Assembly: GCF_015706575.1 (NCBI RefSeq)
Contig: NW_024037076.1
Span: forward strand, 20,836,898 to 20,900,897
Direction of reading: 5' to 3'
Length of the DNA: 64,000 bases
Origin: Patiria miniata
Taxonomy: Eukaryota; Echinodermata; Asteroidea; Valvatida; Asterinidae
Under the pieces are notes generated by a model. That model was not told the DNA's origin, ran no database searches, and saw only the letters and a program-made list of their open reading frames with translations. Both the position numbers and the translations under genes were made by a program. Positions within the stretch are counted from its first letter, which is position 1; each line of letters opens with the position of its first letter. Positions 32,330 through 42,607 of this stretch are shown here, one piece after another.

Positions 32330-33420
32330 TAAGCAGCCTATTCATGCGACCCATATATAAAGATGGGCAAGATGGCAGCAACGCAAAGGCAATCTCGGTT
32401 CTCCCAATAGTGGAGCGGCATAGCCCAATATTTCCAAGAATTGTGCACTTTTGTGTGATAAAAGCATGACATGTCGCATGTTGGTTCTTCAGTGCCTTAA
32501 AATTGTTTCAGATATGGAGACATTTCATATTTGACCTCTGGTGACCTTTGACAGGTCAATGACATTTGTAAACCTTATTTATAGCTATTTGTAAGATTTA
32601 CTCTTTAAACCCCAAGTTTTGTACGATCCAAGTGTAAATGGTATAGGTGTTCATGCTATGAAGAACATTTTCCATATACAGGACATTTCATATTTATTCT
32701 CTGGTGACCTAATTCGAAATGCCATAACATAACCTTTATAAACCTTATAATTATATAAATAAGATTTACTCTTGTAAATGCCATTTTCTCATGACCCAAG
32801 TCTAAAAGTTAACTCTTTGTGCCATGAAAAGAATTTTCAGATGTGGCCGGACATAATATCTGACGTTTGATACCCTTGGAGAGGTCAGTCAACTTTGTAT
32901 ACCTTAATTGTCGCTATTTATCATCACTGTATCTTTGTAGCGCGTTGGTGCGGTCAGAAAGATCATATTTTAGCGTAATTTATGAGGGAGTTCTTCATCC
33001 AGTTCGAGTAACAGCAGTATATTGTCAGTTACAAGGAGTAGGCGACGACCTCGGACTCGTCGCAAAATATCGCCCGTTATTAGTGAACCTTTTGCGAAGA
33101 GATTGCGAAATTGCAAAGTTTGTGAGGCATTTGTGAATAACGTGCAAACATTTGCGCAGTGTTTGCGAAAATATGTCGGTTTCGCTAACATTCGCGAAGT
33201 GTTTGCGAAGCATAACTTTTGTGAATACGAAATTAGCGTTGGCCAGGTGTTTGCAACTTCGCTAACTTTGCGAAGCCTTCGTGAATTTGGCCCCAGGTTC
33301 TCCCAATATTGGCGCAGCATAGCCACAATATTTCCAAGAATTGTGCACACTTTTGTGTGAAAAAAACATGAAACATCGCATGTTGGTTCTTCGTACCTTG
33401 AATTATTTTGTTTTTCAGAT
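32330..33420. repeat. 170-base tandem repeat and TTGCGAA-rich insertion
   Basis: From about 32515 to 32930, three degenerate units of about 170 bases each begin ACATTTCATATTTGACCTCT-like, continue with CCTTTATAAACCTTAT-like and AGATTTACTCTTTA-like words, and end near CCATGAAGAA-like. A stretch at 32393-32500 (TTCTCCCAATA, ATATTTCCAAGAATTGTGCA, CGCATGTTGGTTCTTC) is repeated at 33298-33400. Between them lies 33040-33290, full of TTGCGAA, TTCGCGAA and GTTTGCGAAG words in both directions, which looks like a decayed palindromic element. Confidence 0.6.
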
Positions 33421-33515
33421 ATTTTGTATTTTTTTTATTGTATTTCTTTCTGGAAATAAACCAAGGATTCCAAGAGTGCCCTAGGCACTGTAGCTCGAAA
33501 GCCTAAGGAAACCTG

Positions 33516-33706
33516 CAGAGAGAAGACAATGAGAACAAATCACAATTTTAGAGGTGGGAGGAAAACCCAGAGGAATATTCTCAGGAAAATCAACGGAATC
33601 AGGTAGGGACTGAAAACCCAATCCACATATTTGCCCAGGCGGGATTCGAACCCGGGTCACAGCGGTGGAAGGCGAGGAAAGTACCGCTACGCCAACCTGA
33701 CTCCTG
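33516..33706 (-). mobile_element. tRNA-derived SINE (copy 1)
   Basis: Read on the minus strand, it has TTGGCGTAGCGGTACTTTCC (A-box type) and GGGTTCGAATCCCGCCTGGG (B box), followed by a body with GATTGGGTTTTCAGTCCCTA and TTTTCCTCCCACCTCTAAAA. It is nearly identical to 63730-63920. The Pol III boxes are well kept, suggesting a young family. Confidence 0.8.
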
Positions 33707-33846
33707 TTGGCGCACGAAGCCCATAATTCCCTGGCCTATAAGCAAGCAACCCGACACTGGTAGAAATTGCACCGGATAAAAAGACACTTGGAGGTAGCTA
33801 GGAAACTGTTATAAGCCATTTCGCTCAGCAAGAGAAGAACAAGTTC

Positions 33847-33985
33847 ATGTGTTGCAATAAAAGGGCTCGTGGTCATGCTTCAGCTTCTTGCGACGTTGAC
33901 CACGGCGGTCGCGGTGAATCCAGCGGGGAAGCTTGCGATGTGTGCGAATGCAAGGGACCCGTAGTCATCTGCACGGGGAGAAGCT
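33847..33985 (+). other. Possible Cys-rich exon fragment
   Basis: The plus frame reads MCCNKRARGH and later ACDVCECKGPVVICTGR. The C-x-x-C-x-C-x(6)-C pattern before G-R resembles the N-terminal cap of a leucine-rich-repeat protein, but no leucine-rich repeat follows and the next bases belong to repeat R3. It is at best a stray exon. Confidence 0.2.
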
Positions 33986-33989
33986 ACCT

Positions 33990-34583
33990 CCATGGTTCGG
34001 CTGTTTCCCGATTGTGTGTATTTGCTCATTTGCAACTACATGTACGTGTATGTCTTCAATATAAGTACCGACCGTAAAAATAGGAAGTCGTAATTCCCCC
34101 AAGGATATGTTGTTTGATGATTTGATTTGTATATCATAGTTGTGACAATTCTAGAACTACACATCCTAATTTGTGACCCGTCACTAACTTCAAATGGACA
34201 TAAAAATTGTACCAAGAAACTTTTGTTTTCAAAAGTAACGTAAACTGTTAAAATGCAAAAAGCAGAACCAAAAAAGTACGTTTCCTTTTTTATTGATGGT
34301 TGTAGTTCTGACATAGATCTGACAATACTCATTTGTAAGCACAAGGCACTCATTGCTTGTTTTGTCATTCTTAAACACTTTTAAAAAATAACTGAATAAA
34401 ATTAAAATGCTGGAGAGCAGTCGGCAGGGGTTAACTGCATCGGATCATGCTCACATGCAGTGCATTACCAAGAATGGACTCTTTTGTCAAGCGGACAACA
34501 TTAAGCTCTAGATAGCTAATTTGGACACAACATTGGCGCTATAAAGGAAGCACCAATCAAAATAGAAAACATGAAGACATTTT
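33990..34583 (-). repeat. Repeat R3 copy joined to a tail of the GPCR duplicon
   Basis: 33990-34460 matches 31560-31910 and, inverted, 10800-11175. 34465-34583 (AATGGACTCTTTTGTCAA, GACACAACATTGG, AATAGAAAACATGAAGAC) is the third copy of the distal end of the GPCR 2/3 duplicated unit. The junction marks an old rearrangement. Confidence 0.6.
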
Positions 34584-34602
34584 GTATGGACATGGCACCT
34601 TA

Positions 34603-34983
34603 GGCCAAAAAAAAAAATATTCGGTCTCTGGTCAGACCAAAGTTCCGGAATTGACGCGGCCACGCGGCTTTTTTTTTTTTTTTTTGCTTTTTTTCCCCTT
34701 TCTTTAAGCTTGGATTGTACAGACAAGGTGGGTACTATTTTGCTTTTTTTGGTGTCCTCATGTACATTGGTGTTCTCCATAATTTGCCTTGGTGCTTTCG
34801 ATCATTTGCCTTAGTGCAATTTCCCAATCCTTGGTGCTCTTTGGTAAAAAAACATTGAGGAGGTGCGAAATAGAGGGCGCTGTTGGAGCTACCGCGGAAC
34901 ATTTTGGAAAAAAAAAGATCGACGCGCATGCTTAAAATCGACGCGCGCGCTGACCAGAGACCGACTTATTTTTTTTTTTGGCC
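34603..34983. mobile_element. PIF/Harbinger-like MITE, copy 1
   Basis: The ends are GGCC followed by an A run and, within 25 bases, CGGTCTCTGGTCAG on the left, and the mirror image on the right. TTA flanks each side (34600-34602 and 34984-34986). A TTA target duplication with GGCC ends is typical of PIF/Harbinger. Inside are T runs, a CTTGGTGCTTT-like tandem word and CGACGCGC hairpins. The same element is at 39929-40300. Confidence 0.8.
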
Positions 34984-35199
34984 TTACAGACAGTAATTTT
35001 GTGTTCAGATTTAGAGCTCATATTTGTTCTGACTCAATCGTTGGCTCTGCATCAGCGAATCGCTCGAACGTAGCAAAGTTGTACGGGAATGAGATTGAAT
35101 GATGCTTCTCACGAAAATTCACAATTTAGATGTCAACGCAACAATCCAAATGCGATGGACATCCATACTAAAAATATAAAGAGTCATTATGGGTACATT

Positions 35200-35271
35200 G
35201 GGGGATTAGCTCAGATGGTAGAGCGCTCGCTTAGCATGTGAGAGGTACCGGGATCGATACCCGGATCTTTC
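35200..35271 (+). tRNA. tRNA-Ala (AGC)
   Basis: A cloverleaf can be drawn: acceptor GGGGGAT with ATCTTTC (several G-U pairs), D arm GCTCAGATGGTAGAGC, anticodon arm CTCGC-TTAGCAT-GTGAG with anticodon AGC, T arm CCGGG-ATCGATA-CCCGG. A and B boxes are intact, and a T run (terminator) follows two bases later. The weak acceptor stem leaves open that it is a decaying copy or a SINE source. Confidence 0.8.
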
Positions 35272-35283
35272 AATTTTTTTGTG

Positions 35284-35999
35284 AGCTGTGTATGATTTCC
35301 CCCTTCAATTTCGCAACAGACTGTTTAGGTCAAAAAGAAAAGTCTCCGGTTTCTGGTCTGCGCGCGTGTAGCCGTAGCCAAACTCACTAGTTTGATTTGA
35401 ATCCTGCTGCTGCACAGTTTTAATGTGTTTTTAGATGGGCTTACGATCACGTATAAACTTTATGTGGCCTCTCTGGGCTCCCATTGAGTATGCTCTAAAT
35501 TAAGTCGGGCACTATGTTGTAATTGTGTGATTGTGCGTCTGGAAGGCAGACTGCGGGAGCAATGGCCGTGTATCTGGAACCCGTAAACGCTTTTTAATTA
35601 GAGCAATATGTATGGGAGCAGACTAATGACCATGCCTAGCAGCACGTGCACGATGTCAGTGTCTCTGCATGGTCTGATGTTACCGTTTTCTATGATTTTT
35701 TTCTTAACTATCCATATTTCCCAAAGAATGTTCGTGTCGGTCAAAATCGTAACCGGTGCAGAATTCTCAAGCCCTATGGCCTTACTGAGGTCACCTCAAG
35801 CTCCACTCTGAAGGGTATTTTTGAGGTGGATCGAAGCGTCATCTGTAACACCAGCCATCATTTGAAGAAAAAAAAGTTGGGGAAAAACCCGAGTCGCCGT
35901 ACCACTTTTTGGGTAATTATACCAGAAACCGTAGACTTGTTTTGCCTTATTCCATTTTTCATGAGGCTTCCAGCGGTTTCTAATTCGCAGCTTTAGTAT
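35284..35999. other. No gene recognised
   Basis: Open frames at 35608-35996 on the plus strand overlap in two phases and show no domain. Nothing further is supported. Confidence 0.4.
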
Positions 36000-36639
36000 G
36001 TGATTTCTTTAAATAATCTTTTGGTTAAACTTTTACATGTAACAAATCTCATGTCGTTTATTGGTTTCCGTTTGCTCACCGAATTGGGCGTTTTTATTTC
36101 GCTAAGCATTTCATAATGGTGATAAAAAAAAATCAATGCTATTTAAGATATTTAAATGACTAACATTTTCACAATCTTTGTATCCGGGTGACAATTCCAC
36201 AAAGTGATCACTCCAATAAAAGTTGCGTTCTCCGTGCCCTTCAACAAATTTCTGGGGGGGGGGGGGGGGACGGGCTCGTGCCACCAACGTTGGGATGTAT
36301 CTCACCGATCCCCTCGTGGACAGAATTAGAAGCGCGCACACGTCGCGGGCACGCAAACCCCGCTATCTATACACACACAGCTAGCTTTTTGTGTTTTCAC
36401 GAAGAGCCACATATCTTTACAAAATTAATTTTCACCAATTAACTGCTGTATTAAGTCTTATTACCGAGTTCATGTAAAAATTCAGCTCTCGTAGAATCGT
36501 GTGATGGTTTCCTTGCTGCACAAAGTTGTTGCAAAGTAGTATTTCTTGCAGTTTTAAAATATGAGAAACTTTTTTGCGATTATCTCGAAAACACTTTTCT
36601 TCAATATCAACAAAATATATAAAGTATGTGGCTGTTCGT
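36000..36639 (-). repeat. Repeat R2, inverted copy
   Basis: The portion 36000-36480 mirrors 10260-10750 (GCTTTAGTATGTGAT, GCCCTTCAACAAATT, CCAACGTTGGGATGTATCTC). A run of 16-17 G lies near 36254. The remainder to 36639 is AT-rich without a gene. Confidence 0.6.
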
Positions 36640-37329
36640 GAAAACGGTGACGTGCTGGGCCCGTCGAGTTCCTAGTTACGAAAAACGTTACGGCCCACTC
36701 ATTGAGCCAAGTGATACAGCGAAAAATACTGCTTGAGACATTCGGACTTTCGTCATATTTATAAATTTGGCCAAAAACAACGGTCATGTTGAACTGAGGG
36801 ATTTCCTTTGAATGACTACGGCCGCCATCGATGGTCATTTCAAGGAATTAAAACGAAATGCTAAAAAGGCGATTTCATAAAATAGATCATTTTGTGAGTG
36901 AATTATTGGTAAGTCCTTGAAGGTGCTACTACACAGTAAGTGCATTCGAACACGCGTGCAGGATTCAGTGCATGATAGAACAAAGCGAATACAGATTCTT
37001 TTCTCGAATTGGTCGTAAGATAGAAGACTAACATACACGTTTAACAATAGCTTGAATAACGTTTGTAGAGACCAGAAAGTGTTGAAGAGGCGCACAGACG
37101 GCTCTACGCTCTAGGCTCTCGCCCCGCCCCCGTGAACAAATTCGTTTTTTTTTCTATTAATAAATTTTCAACTTGTATCTTTTAATCCAACCAAAAAACC
37201 CTTAAAAAATTTCGACGTCTGCAAACCTCTAAAAAAGGTGGGGTTTTTTTTGGGGGGGGGGGCACAACATGATCCGCTTAGCGAGCAGACTGGTTCCAGG
37301 TCCGTAGGCCTACATTATCGATACTGATT
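36640..37329 (-). repeat. Nanos duplicon downstream flank, copy B
   Basis: This is the inverted match of 4503-5170. It continues across the MITE at 37330-37583 to 37740 and then to the nanos B pseudogene, so gene and flank are collinear with locus A apart from that insertion. Confidence 0.75.
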
Positions 37330-37583
37330 CAAGGGCGGATCCGGGGGGGGGGGCCAAAGGGGGCCATGGCCCCCCCCCCCAAAAAAAAACGAAACCAATT
37401 TTTTTTTTTTTTTTTATGTGACAGGCAATGAGTACACCACCATCTTTTCCTCAAAAAAACATTGGTTAAAGTGGTAAGAAATTGCCTCAGATCGCACCAC
37501 AGAACATCTAGAATCCAAAAATTTTTCGGGGGGACCAAATTTTTTGGGGGCCCCCCAAAAATTTTGTTCTGGATCCGCCCTTG
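37330..37583. mobile_element. hAT-type MITE inserted in nanos duplicon B
   Basis: The left end CAAGGGCGGATCC and its exact complement at the right end bound 254 bases. TACTGATT stands on both sides (37322-37329 and 37584-37591), an 8-base target duplication as made by hAT transposases. Locus A has the uninterrupted target (CACAATCGGTATCGATAG near 4499), which proves a recent insertion. Inside are G, A and T runs and AAATTTTTCGGGGG/GGGGGCCCC words. Confidence 0.9.
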
Positions 37584-37796
37584 TACTGATTGTGGGGCGG
37601 GACTCGGGAGCAAGCCTACCAAGCAAAACAAAAATTATTCTCTTGCATAATAATTCCAAATTCAATGACTAAACACCTACATGTATATCTGTATTCTCAT
37701 TTTCATTTTAAAATGAACATAAAAAAGATCAATGCCCGTAAAATAATGTCAAGCTTCTAAATCGATGCAACCATATCTCTGTTTGGAATGTGTGTT

Positions 37797-38329
37797 GGCT
37801 CTGAAAAGAGTCGTTAGATTTAGAATCTCTCTTTGCGATGGTATAAGGAAACTCTGTTTTCTGCTGACGGCAGAAGTCTGCTGCTGTTGAACATGCCGAG
37901 ATTGCTGGGTCTTGACTTGGACGGAGCTGGCTGCAAGCTGCCCAGGTTGGTTGGACAGTACTTGATGATATATGTGCTTCATCTCCGCTGGTTCCACACA
38001 GCAGACAGAAAGCCCGTAGCATAGGACAGACCACCTTGTCAAGGATGTTCTTGATGACGTGTGAGGTGTACACCGCTTCGCTCTCGCCGTTGTTCTTGCA
38101 GAAGACACAAGTAGTTGGCTTTGGAACCATCCAACGATTGCCGCGTCGAGATGGCCTGGTCTAGATCTCACGGGACAGCACGTCCATGGTGAAGGGATGA
38201 AACCCGATGGTTGACCCGCTGTCGATGATGCTGGTCTCCTGGTCCGGCCCCATGGCTGACGTCTGGAGTCTGATGAACTGATCTTCGAATGACTCCGAGA
38301 CGGAGGCAGGCCTTGGAGAAGCTACGGTG
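37797..38329 (-). pseudogene. Nanos B, truncated and broken copy
   Basis: The minus strand resembles nanos A from residue 44 on. The first 43 codons, including the CNOT1-binding motif, are missing, and the homology stops abruptly at 38329 where repeat R3 begins. An in-frame TAG stands before TRPSRRGNRW. The first zinc finger keeps its ligands (CVFC, H, C), but the second has CPMLRAFCLLC, one residue short and with Pro changed to Leu, and the frame shifts after GDEAH. The 3' stem-loop at 37797-37812 reads GACTCTTTTCAGAGCC, with one pair lost. AACACACATTCC beyond it is unchanged. It is not able to encode a working protein. Confidence 0.9.
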
Positions 38330-38339
38330 TTTTTTTATG

Positions 38340-38815
38340 TGGTTGGCGTTGTTTCGTACAAGTTTTATGTATTATGTATTATCAACCTGATCTGTTTTAA
38401 AGTACTCTGATATCTTGAATAGATTTTACTAAACGAGTGAAGCTATATATATATGTAACTTGCAAAAGGTCATTAATTGGACACCATTTGCACAAAAGGG
38501 TACGTTCGGCCATGGATGGGGGTCTACCCGATGTTCCCCAATACCTATGTTCCCCAACACCGATGTTCCCCGAAATCCTTAGAATTAGGGTTAGGGTTAG
38601 GGTTACGGAACATCGGTATTGGGAAACAAAGGTATTGGGGAACATAGGTATGCACCCAATGGATGTAGCTACCTCCATGGTTGGACTGTTTTCTGATTTT
38701 GTGTTTCCGCTCATTTGCAACTACATGTATGTCTTCAATATAGTACAATGATAGGAAATCGTAATTTCGCCCGGAAATGGTGATGTTGTTTGATGATTAG
38801 TTGTGACAAATTTTG
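38340..38815 (-). repeat. Repeat R3 copy with TTAGGG-hairpin insertion
   Basis: Compared with 31405-31680, the sequence is interrupted at 38517-38659 by an insertion flanked by GGATG on each side. The insertion has arms built from 16-17-base words (CGATGTTCCCCAATACC type) in one direction, a loop with TTAGGG repeats at 38585-38604, and the arms again in the other direction. It shares TATGTTCC...TTAGGG...GGAACATA architecture with 11750-12148. Confidence 0.75.
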
Positions 38816-38834
38816 AAGAAAAACTCCTTTTTTT

Positions 38835-39720
38835 GGGAAGAACAGGATCCGCTTTGCGAGCAGACTGGCTCCCGGTCCGTACATTATCGATACTGATTGT
38901 GGGGCGGGAACCAGCCTATAAAGAGAGAACAGCCTAAATATTGTCTGGCACCCAATAATTCCAAATTGTAAAGTTATAATTTAATAACTGAACATGAGCC
39001 TATTATTAAGGTCGATGTGAACAATTTTTGTATTGCTAGAAAATAATAATTTAGAAATAAAGGAATCTATTTTTCGGGATGCGTACATGCATCTGTATTT
39101 TGTATCTTTACATATTTAAATACAATTTCGTAGGTACTTTTCATATCTGATCTACTCTGATTTTCGGCGTTCGAATAAAGTAATCTAGCCTTGTGAATGT
39201 TTTCTGTATTCAGCTGAATTAAATGAAGCATGTCCAAGCAATAATGCATAATGACATAATGTAGTGTGAATCTAAATGTTTTATTTCATTACATTTACAA
39301 CGAACACTGGACAATTTAGTCACGAAACTTAAACAGTTGTAGCCATGCACCGAATTGATATTCATGTACTATAATGTCAACAACCAAACGTACTCATTCT
39401 TACAAGGAACATGGAAAATTAAACAGTTGTAGAATGAATTAATATACATGAACTGCAATATCAACAACCAAACGTACTAAAATGAATGACGAAAAAAAAA
39501 GATTTTTTTTTTTTTTTTAAAGACATATTTTTCAAAAGTGTGCTCAGTCAGTATATTATATTTTGAATTACACTGCACTCAAACTGATGAAATCTACTGA
39601 AGCAGATTTTGAAAGTGGATTAACGATGGATTAACGGACGGATTGCATGCATAGTTTTACAGCACTAAAAAAGCCACGTACGGATGGCAACTGCTATATA
39701 TGTCATTTAATGTAGCTTCA
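38835..39720. repeat. Nanos duplicon fragment joined to repeat R1
   Basis: 38835-39060 repeats the 3' flank of nanos B with an empty MITE site (TTATCGATACTGATTGTGGG). 39060-39720 matches the far part of repeat R1 (CTACTCTGATTTTCGGC, AAACAGTTGTAGCCATGCA, TCAACAACCAAACGTACT). No nanos coding sequence is present here. Confidence 0.6.
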
Positions 39721-39928
39721 TACTGTATTCTTATTTTCGTTAAGAAAGAATTATGATTAACTGAAAGATAGCAGGATCGATAGCGCGCGAAACTTTCATT
39801 TTTCATTCCATTTTCCATTCCATTCCACAAAATGTGTATATTCGTTTTGCGTTTTCCGCCACCATAATCACCATATCCGGGCCCAATTTCTTGGCTCTGC
39901 TTACAGTTAGCAAAAAAATCCTTGCTTA

Positions 39929-40300
39929 GGCCAAAAAAAAAGTATTCGGTCTCTGGTCAGACCAAAGTTCCGGAATTGACGCGGCCACGCGGCTTTTTTT
40001 TTTTTTTTTTTTTTTTCTCTAAGCTTGGATTGTACAGACAAGGTGGGTACTATTTTGCTTTTTTGGTGTCCTCATGTACACTGGTGTCCTCCATAATTTG
40101 CCTTGGTGCTTTCTATCATTTGCCTTGGTGCAATTTCCCATTCCTTGGTGCTCTTTGGTAAAAAAAAAAAAGAGGAGGTGCGGAAATAGAGGGCGCTGTT
40201 GGAGCTACTGCGGAACATTTTGGAAAAAAAAAAGATCGACGCGCATGATTAAAATCGACGCGCGCGCTGACCAGAGACCGACTTAATTTTTTTTTTGGCC
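39929..40300. mobile_element. PIF/Harbinger-like MITE, copy 2
   Basis: Same ends and body as 34603-34983 and the same TTA on both sides (39926-39928, 40301-40303). The copies differ mainly in the length of their A and T runs, so both are young. This one is inserted in the left arm of the large palindromic element. Confidence 0.8.
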
Positions 40301-40452
40301 TTACTATAGCGGAAAATTCCGTGCTTACGGTAACCATATTTCACGTGTTGAGGAATTTTGGCTTCTGTGCATGCGGCGTACGTCCCGCAACTAAGGATTC
40401 TGTGCTTACAGGGCCGGTTAGTACGAAAGCCCATTAGCGCCACTGTAAGTAT

Positions 40453-42607
40453 CAGTGTTGTAGTCGAGACCGGATAGTCCGAGACCGAGACCAAGACCGA
40501 GACCTGAAGTTGCGAGACCGAGACCGAGACCGAGACCAACCCCTTCAAGGCGGACCGAGACCGAGACCGAAATGGTCCGAGACCGAGACCGAGACCGAGA
40601 CCGCGGATAATAAATAACAATAATCTAAATAAAAAAACAAGACACTAATTACAGCTAAACAGTCTGCCCTTGAGATGATGATGTTGATGGGGATGTGAAG
40701 GAAGTGATTGAAAGTTAGGAATCACTTGTACCTGCTTAATTGTGTCATGCGAGTGCTCTTCATGTTTGCTTCATACCATAAATTACAGCATGGCAACAGA
40801 ATTTGTTATTGTCCAATCAATTAAAAAAAAAGGGAAACAACCTAATATAAAGAAGGGGAAAACCTAATTTGATGAACTCCATATATTGTTGCCACTTTTT
40901 AAAAACATATGTTTTTTTTTAAATATAATATTGTTTAACTACTATAAAGTGTCAATCTGATGAAGAAACTCCAACTTCATAGGAGTACGACAATTTGTAC
41001 TATTTTTTTGCAATGTTGAAACTTGACAAAAGTAAAAAGTTAAAGGTGGATTTGAAAAGTAAAAAGTTACAGGTGGATGTTTCATCTGTTATAGGAACTA
41101 AACTAAATTGTTACAGGACCCTAAACTCCACAGCCACCCCTTGGTTTCAGCAATGACTACTAACGGATATTTAAAAGAAGCTTTAATTTTACATTGGACC
41201 TCCTTGTAAACCTGATTCAAAAAAAATTTGGAGCAAGAAAATTTTGATTTATTTTTTAAAATTTCAGTCATGGAATATAGACTTGTACATGTAGACCCAA
41301 AAATTGAGAGGTGGTCGCCAGAGAGGCCTGGCTTAGGCTGAAATGAAATGCCACTTTATTTGTGTATAATGTCAATACCATTACATACACTATAGAAGAT
41401 CGATGAACCCTATTTGCCTGATCTATCTTCTGTTAATCTGCCCGCCGTCATCATCGCCATTAGCCTATTTGAGAATATGGCCGACACAATAGAAGGGCGC
41501 TGTCACAAACTGAATGTGGTGGGCGAGATGTACTTTTAGGATTCATGGCTGCGTGCGCACGCCTATTTGTGTTTTGTACCAGCGTATCACCCGCATCGGC
41601 TACTATGCCGGGCGATTTAATTGAATATTTTAGTAATTTACAAGTACAACATATTGCCAATATTTCAATCGTTTATTGTGATGGCCGTAAACAGCATTTA
41701 GCGATTAATGGAACAAAAGTCTTCTCGACTCATGTAAACGCAATTGACATTTAGAAAGGAGACAAGACAGGCAATTAGACTCTATTTTTGTGTGACTATG
41801 GCAGTAGCTCAATTTGTGTTTATCACAGATGAAAAGGTGAATACATGGCAAGTCAAAAATAAAGTGACAGTATGATAAAGAAAAAGAAATGGCACCCTCC
41901 ATTTTATAAAAAAAAATATAATAATAACCAAGTCGTGCCTATTTTAATAAAGAGATCACAAAATGCAGCTGTCCACCACTAATAGCAATTTAACGGTCTA
42001 CGAATTGGTGAATATCTATTAATAACTATAATGGAAAAAAAAAAAACGTTTTCCCGCCTTCACGAATAAAGTAAAAATTGAAAAGAAAAATAGAAAAAAA
42101 TCACCAATATTTCTGGGGAAAAAGAGTTGAATTGTTCCCCATATTCAAAACAAAAAATCTGACGGTAAGAATAATGTTTCAATCTTGATTCACAAGATTT
42201 TAATCCCAGTTGTATTTGGAATCAATGAGGATGGCTATAAAGTGCTTGTTTCAACAAACCATCCAACAATAAAAACAAGAAATAAGAAAAGGAGCAATGG
42301 TTGTTGGACTATGCCTCACTCACTAGAAAGTGAAGAGAGACATGTCTATCAGCATCACACTGCAGTCACATTTGCCCTCAACTGATTCTTTACTTAATCC
42401 AAAACTGGGGCCGGGGCGGAATCCGCCCCCTCACTTTTTGGCCGGTCTCGACTCGAGACCAGCCAATATATCGAGACCAAAGGGGACCGAGACCGAGACC
42501 AAGACCGAGACCACAGCTCCCGAGACCGAGACCGAGACCGAGACCGGCAAAAAGTGGTCTCGAGACCGAGACCGAGACCGAGACCGGTCTCGAGACCTAC
42601 AACACTG
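40453..42607. mobile_element. hAT-superfamily element, non-autonomous, (GAGACC)n ends
   Basis: The ends are CAGTGTTGTAGTCGAGACCG and, inverted, CAGTGTTGTAGGTCTCGAGA. GTAAGTAT is repeated exactly at 40445-40452 and 42608-42615 (8-base target duplication). Each end carries dozens of GAGACC or CGAGAC repeats in the same direction (40470-40605 and 42440-42590), probably sub-terminal transposase sites. The interior (40620-42400) is AT-rich and shows no hAT transposase (no dimerisation-domain motif found), so it depends on a helper elsewhere. The perfect target duplication indicates a recent insertion. Confidence 0.85.
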
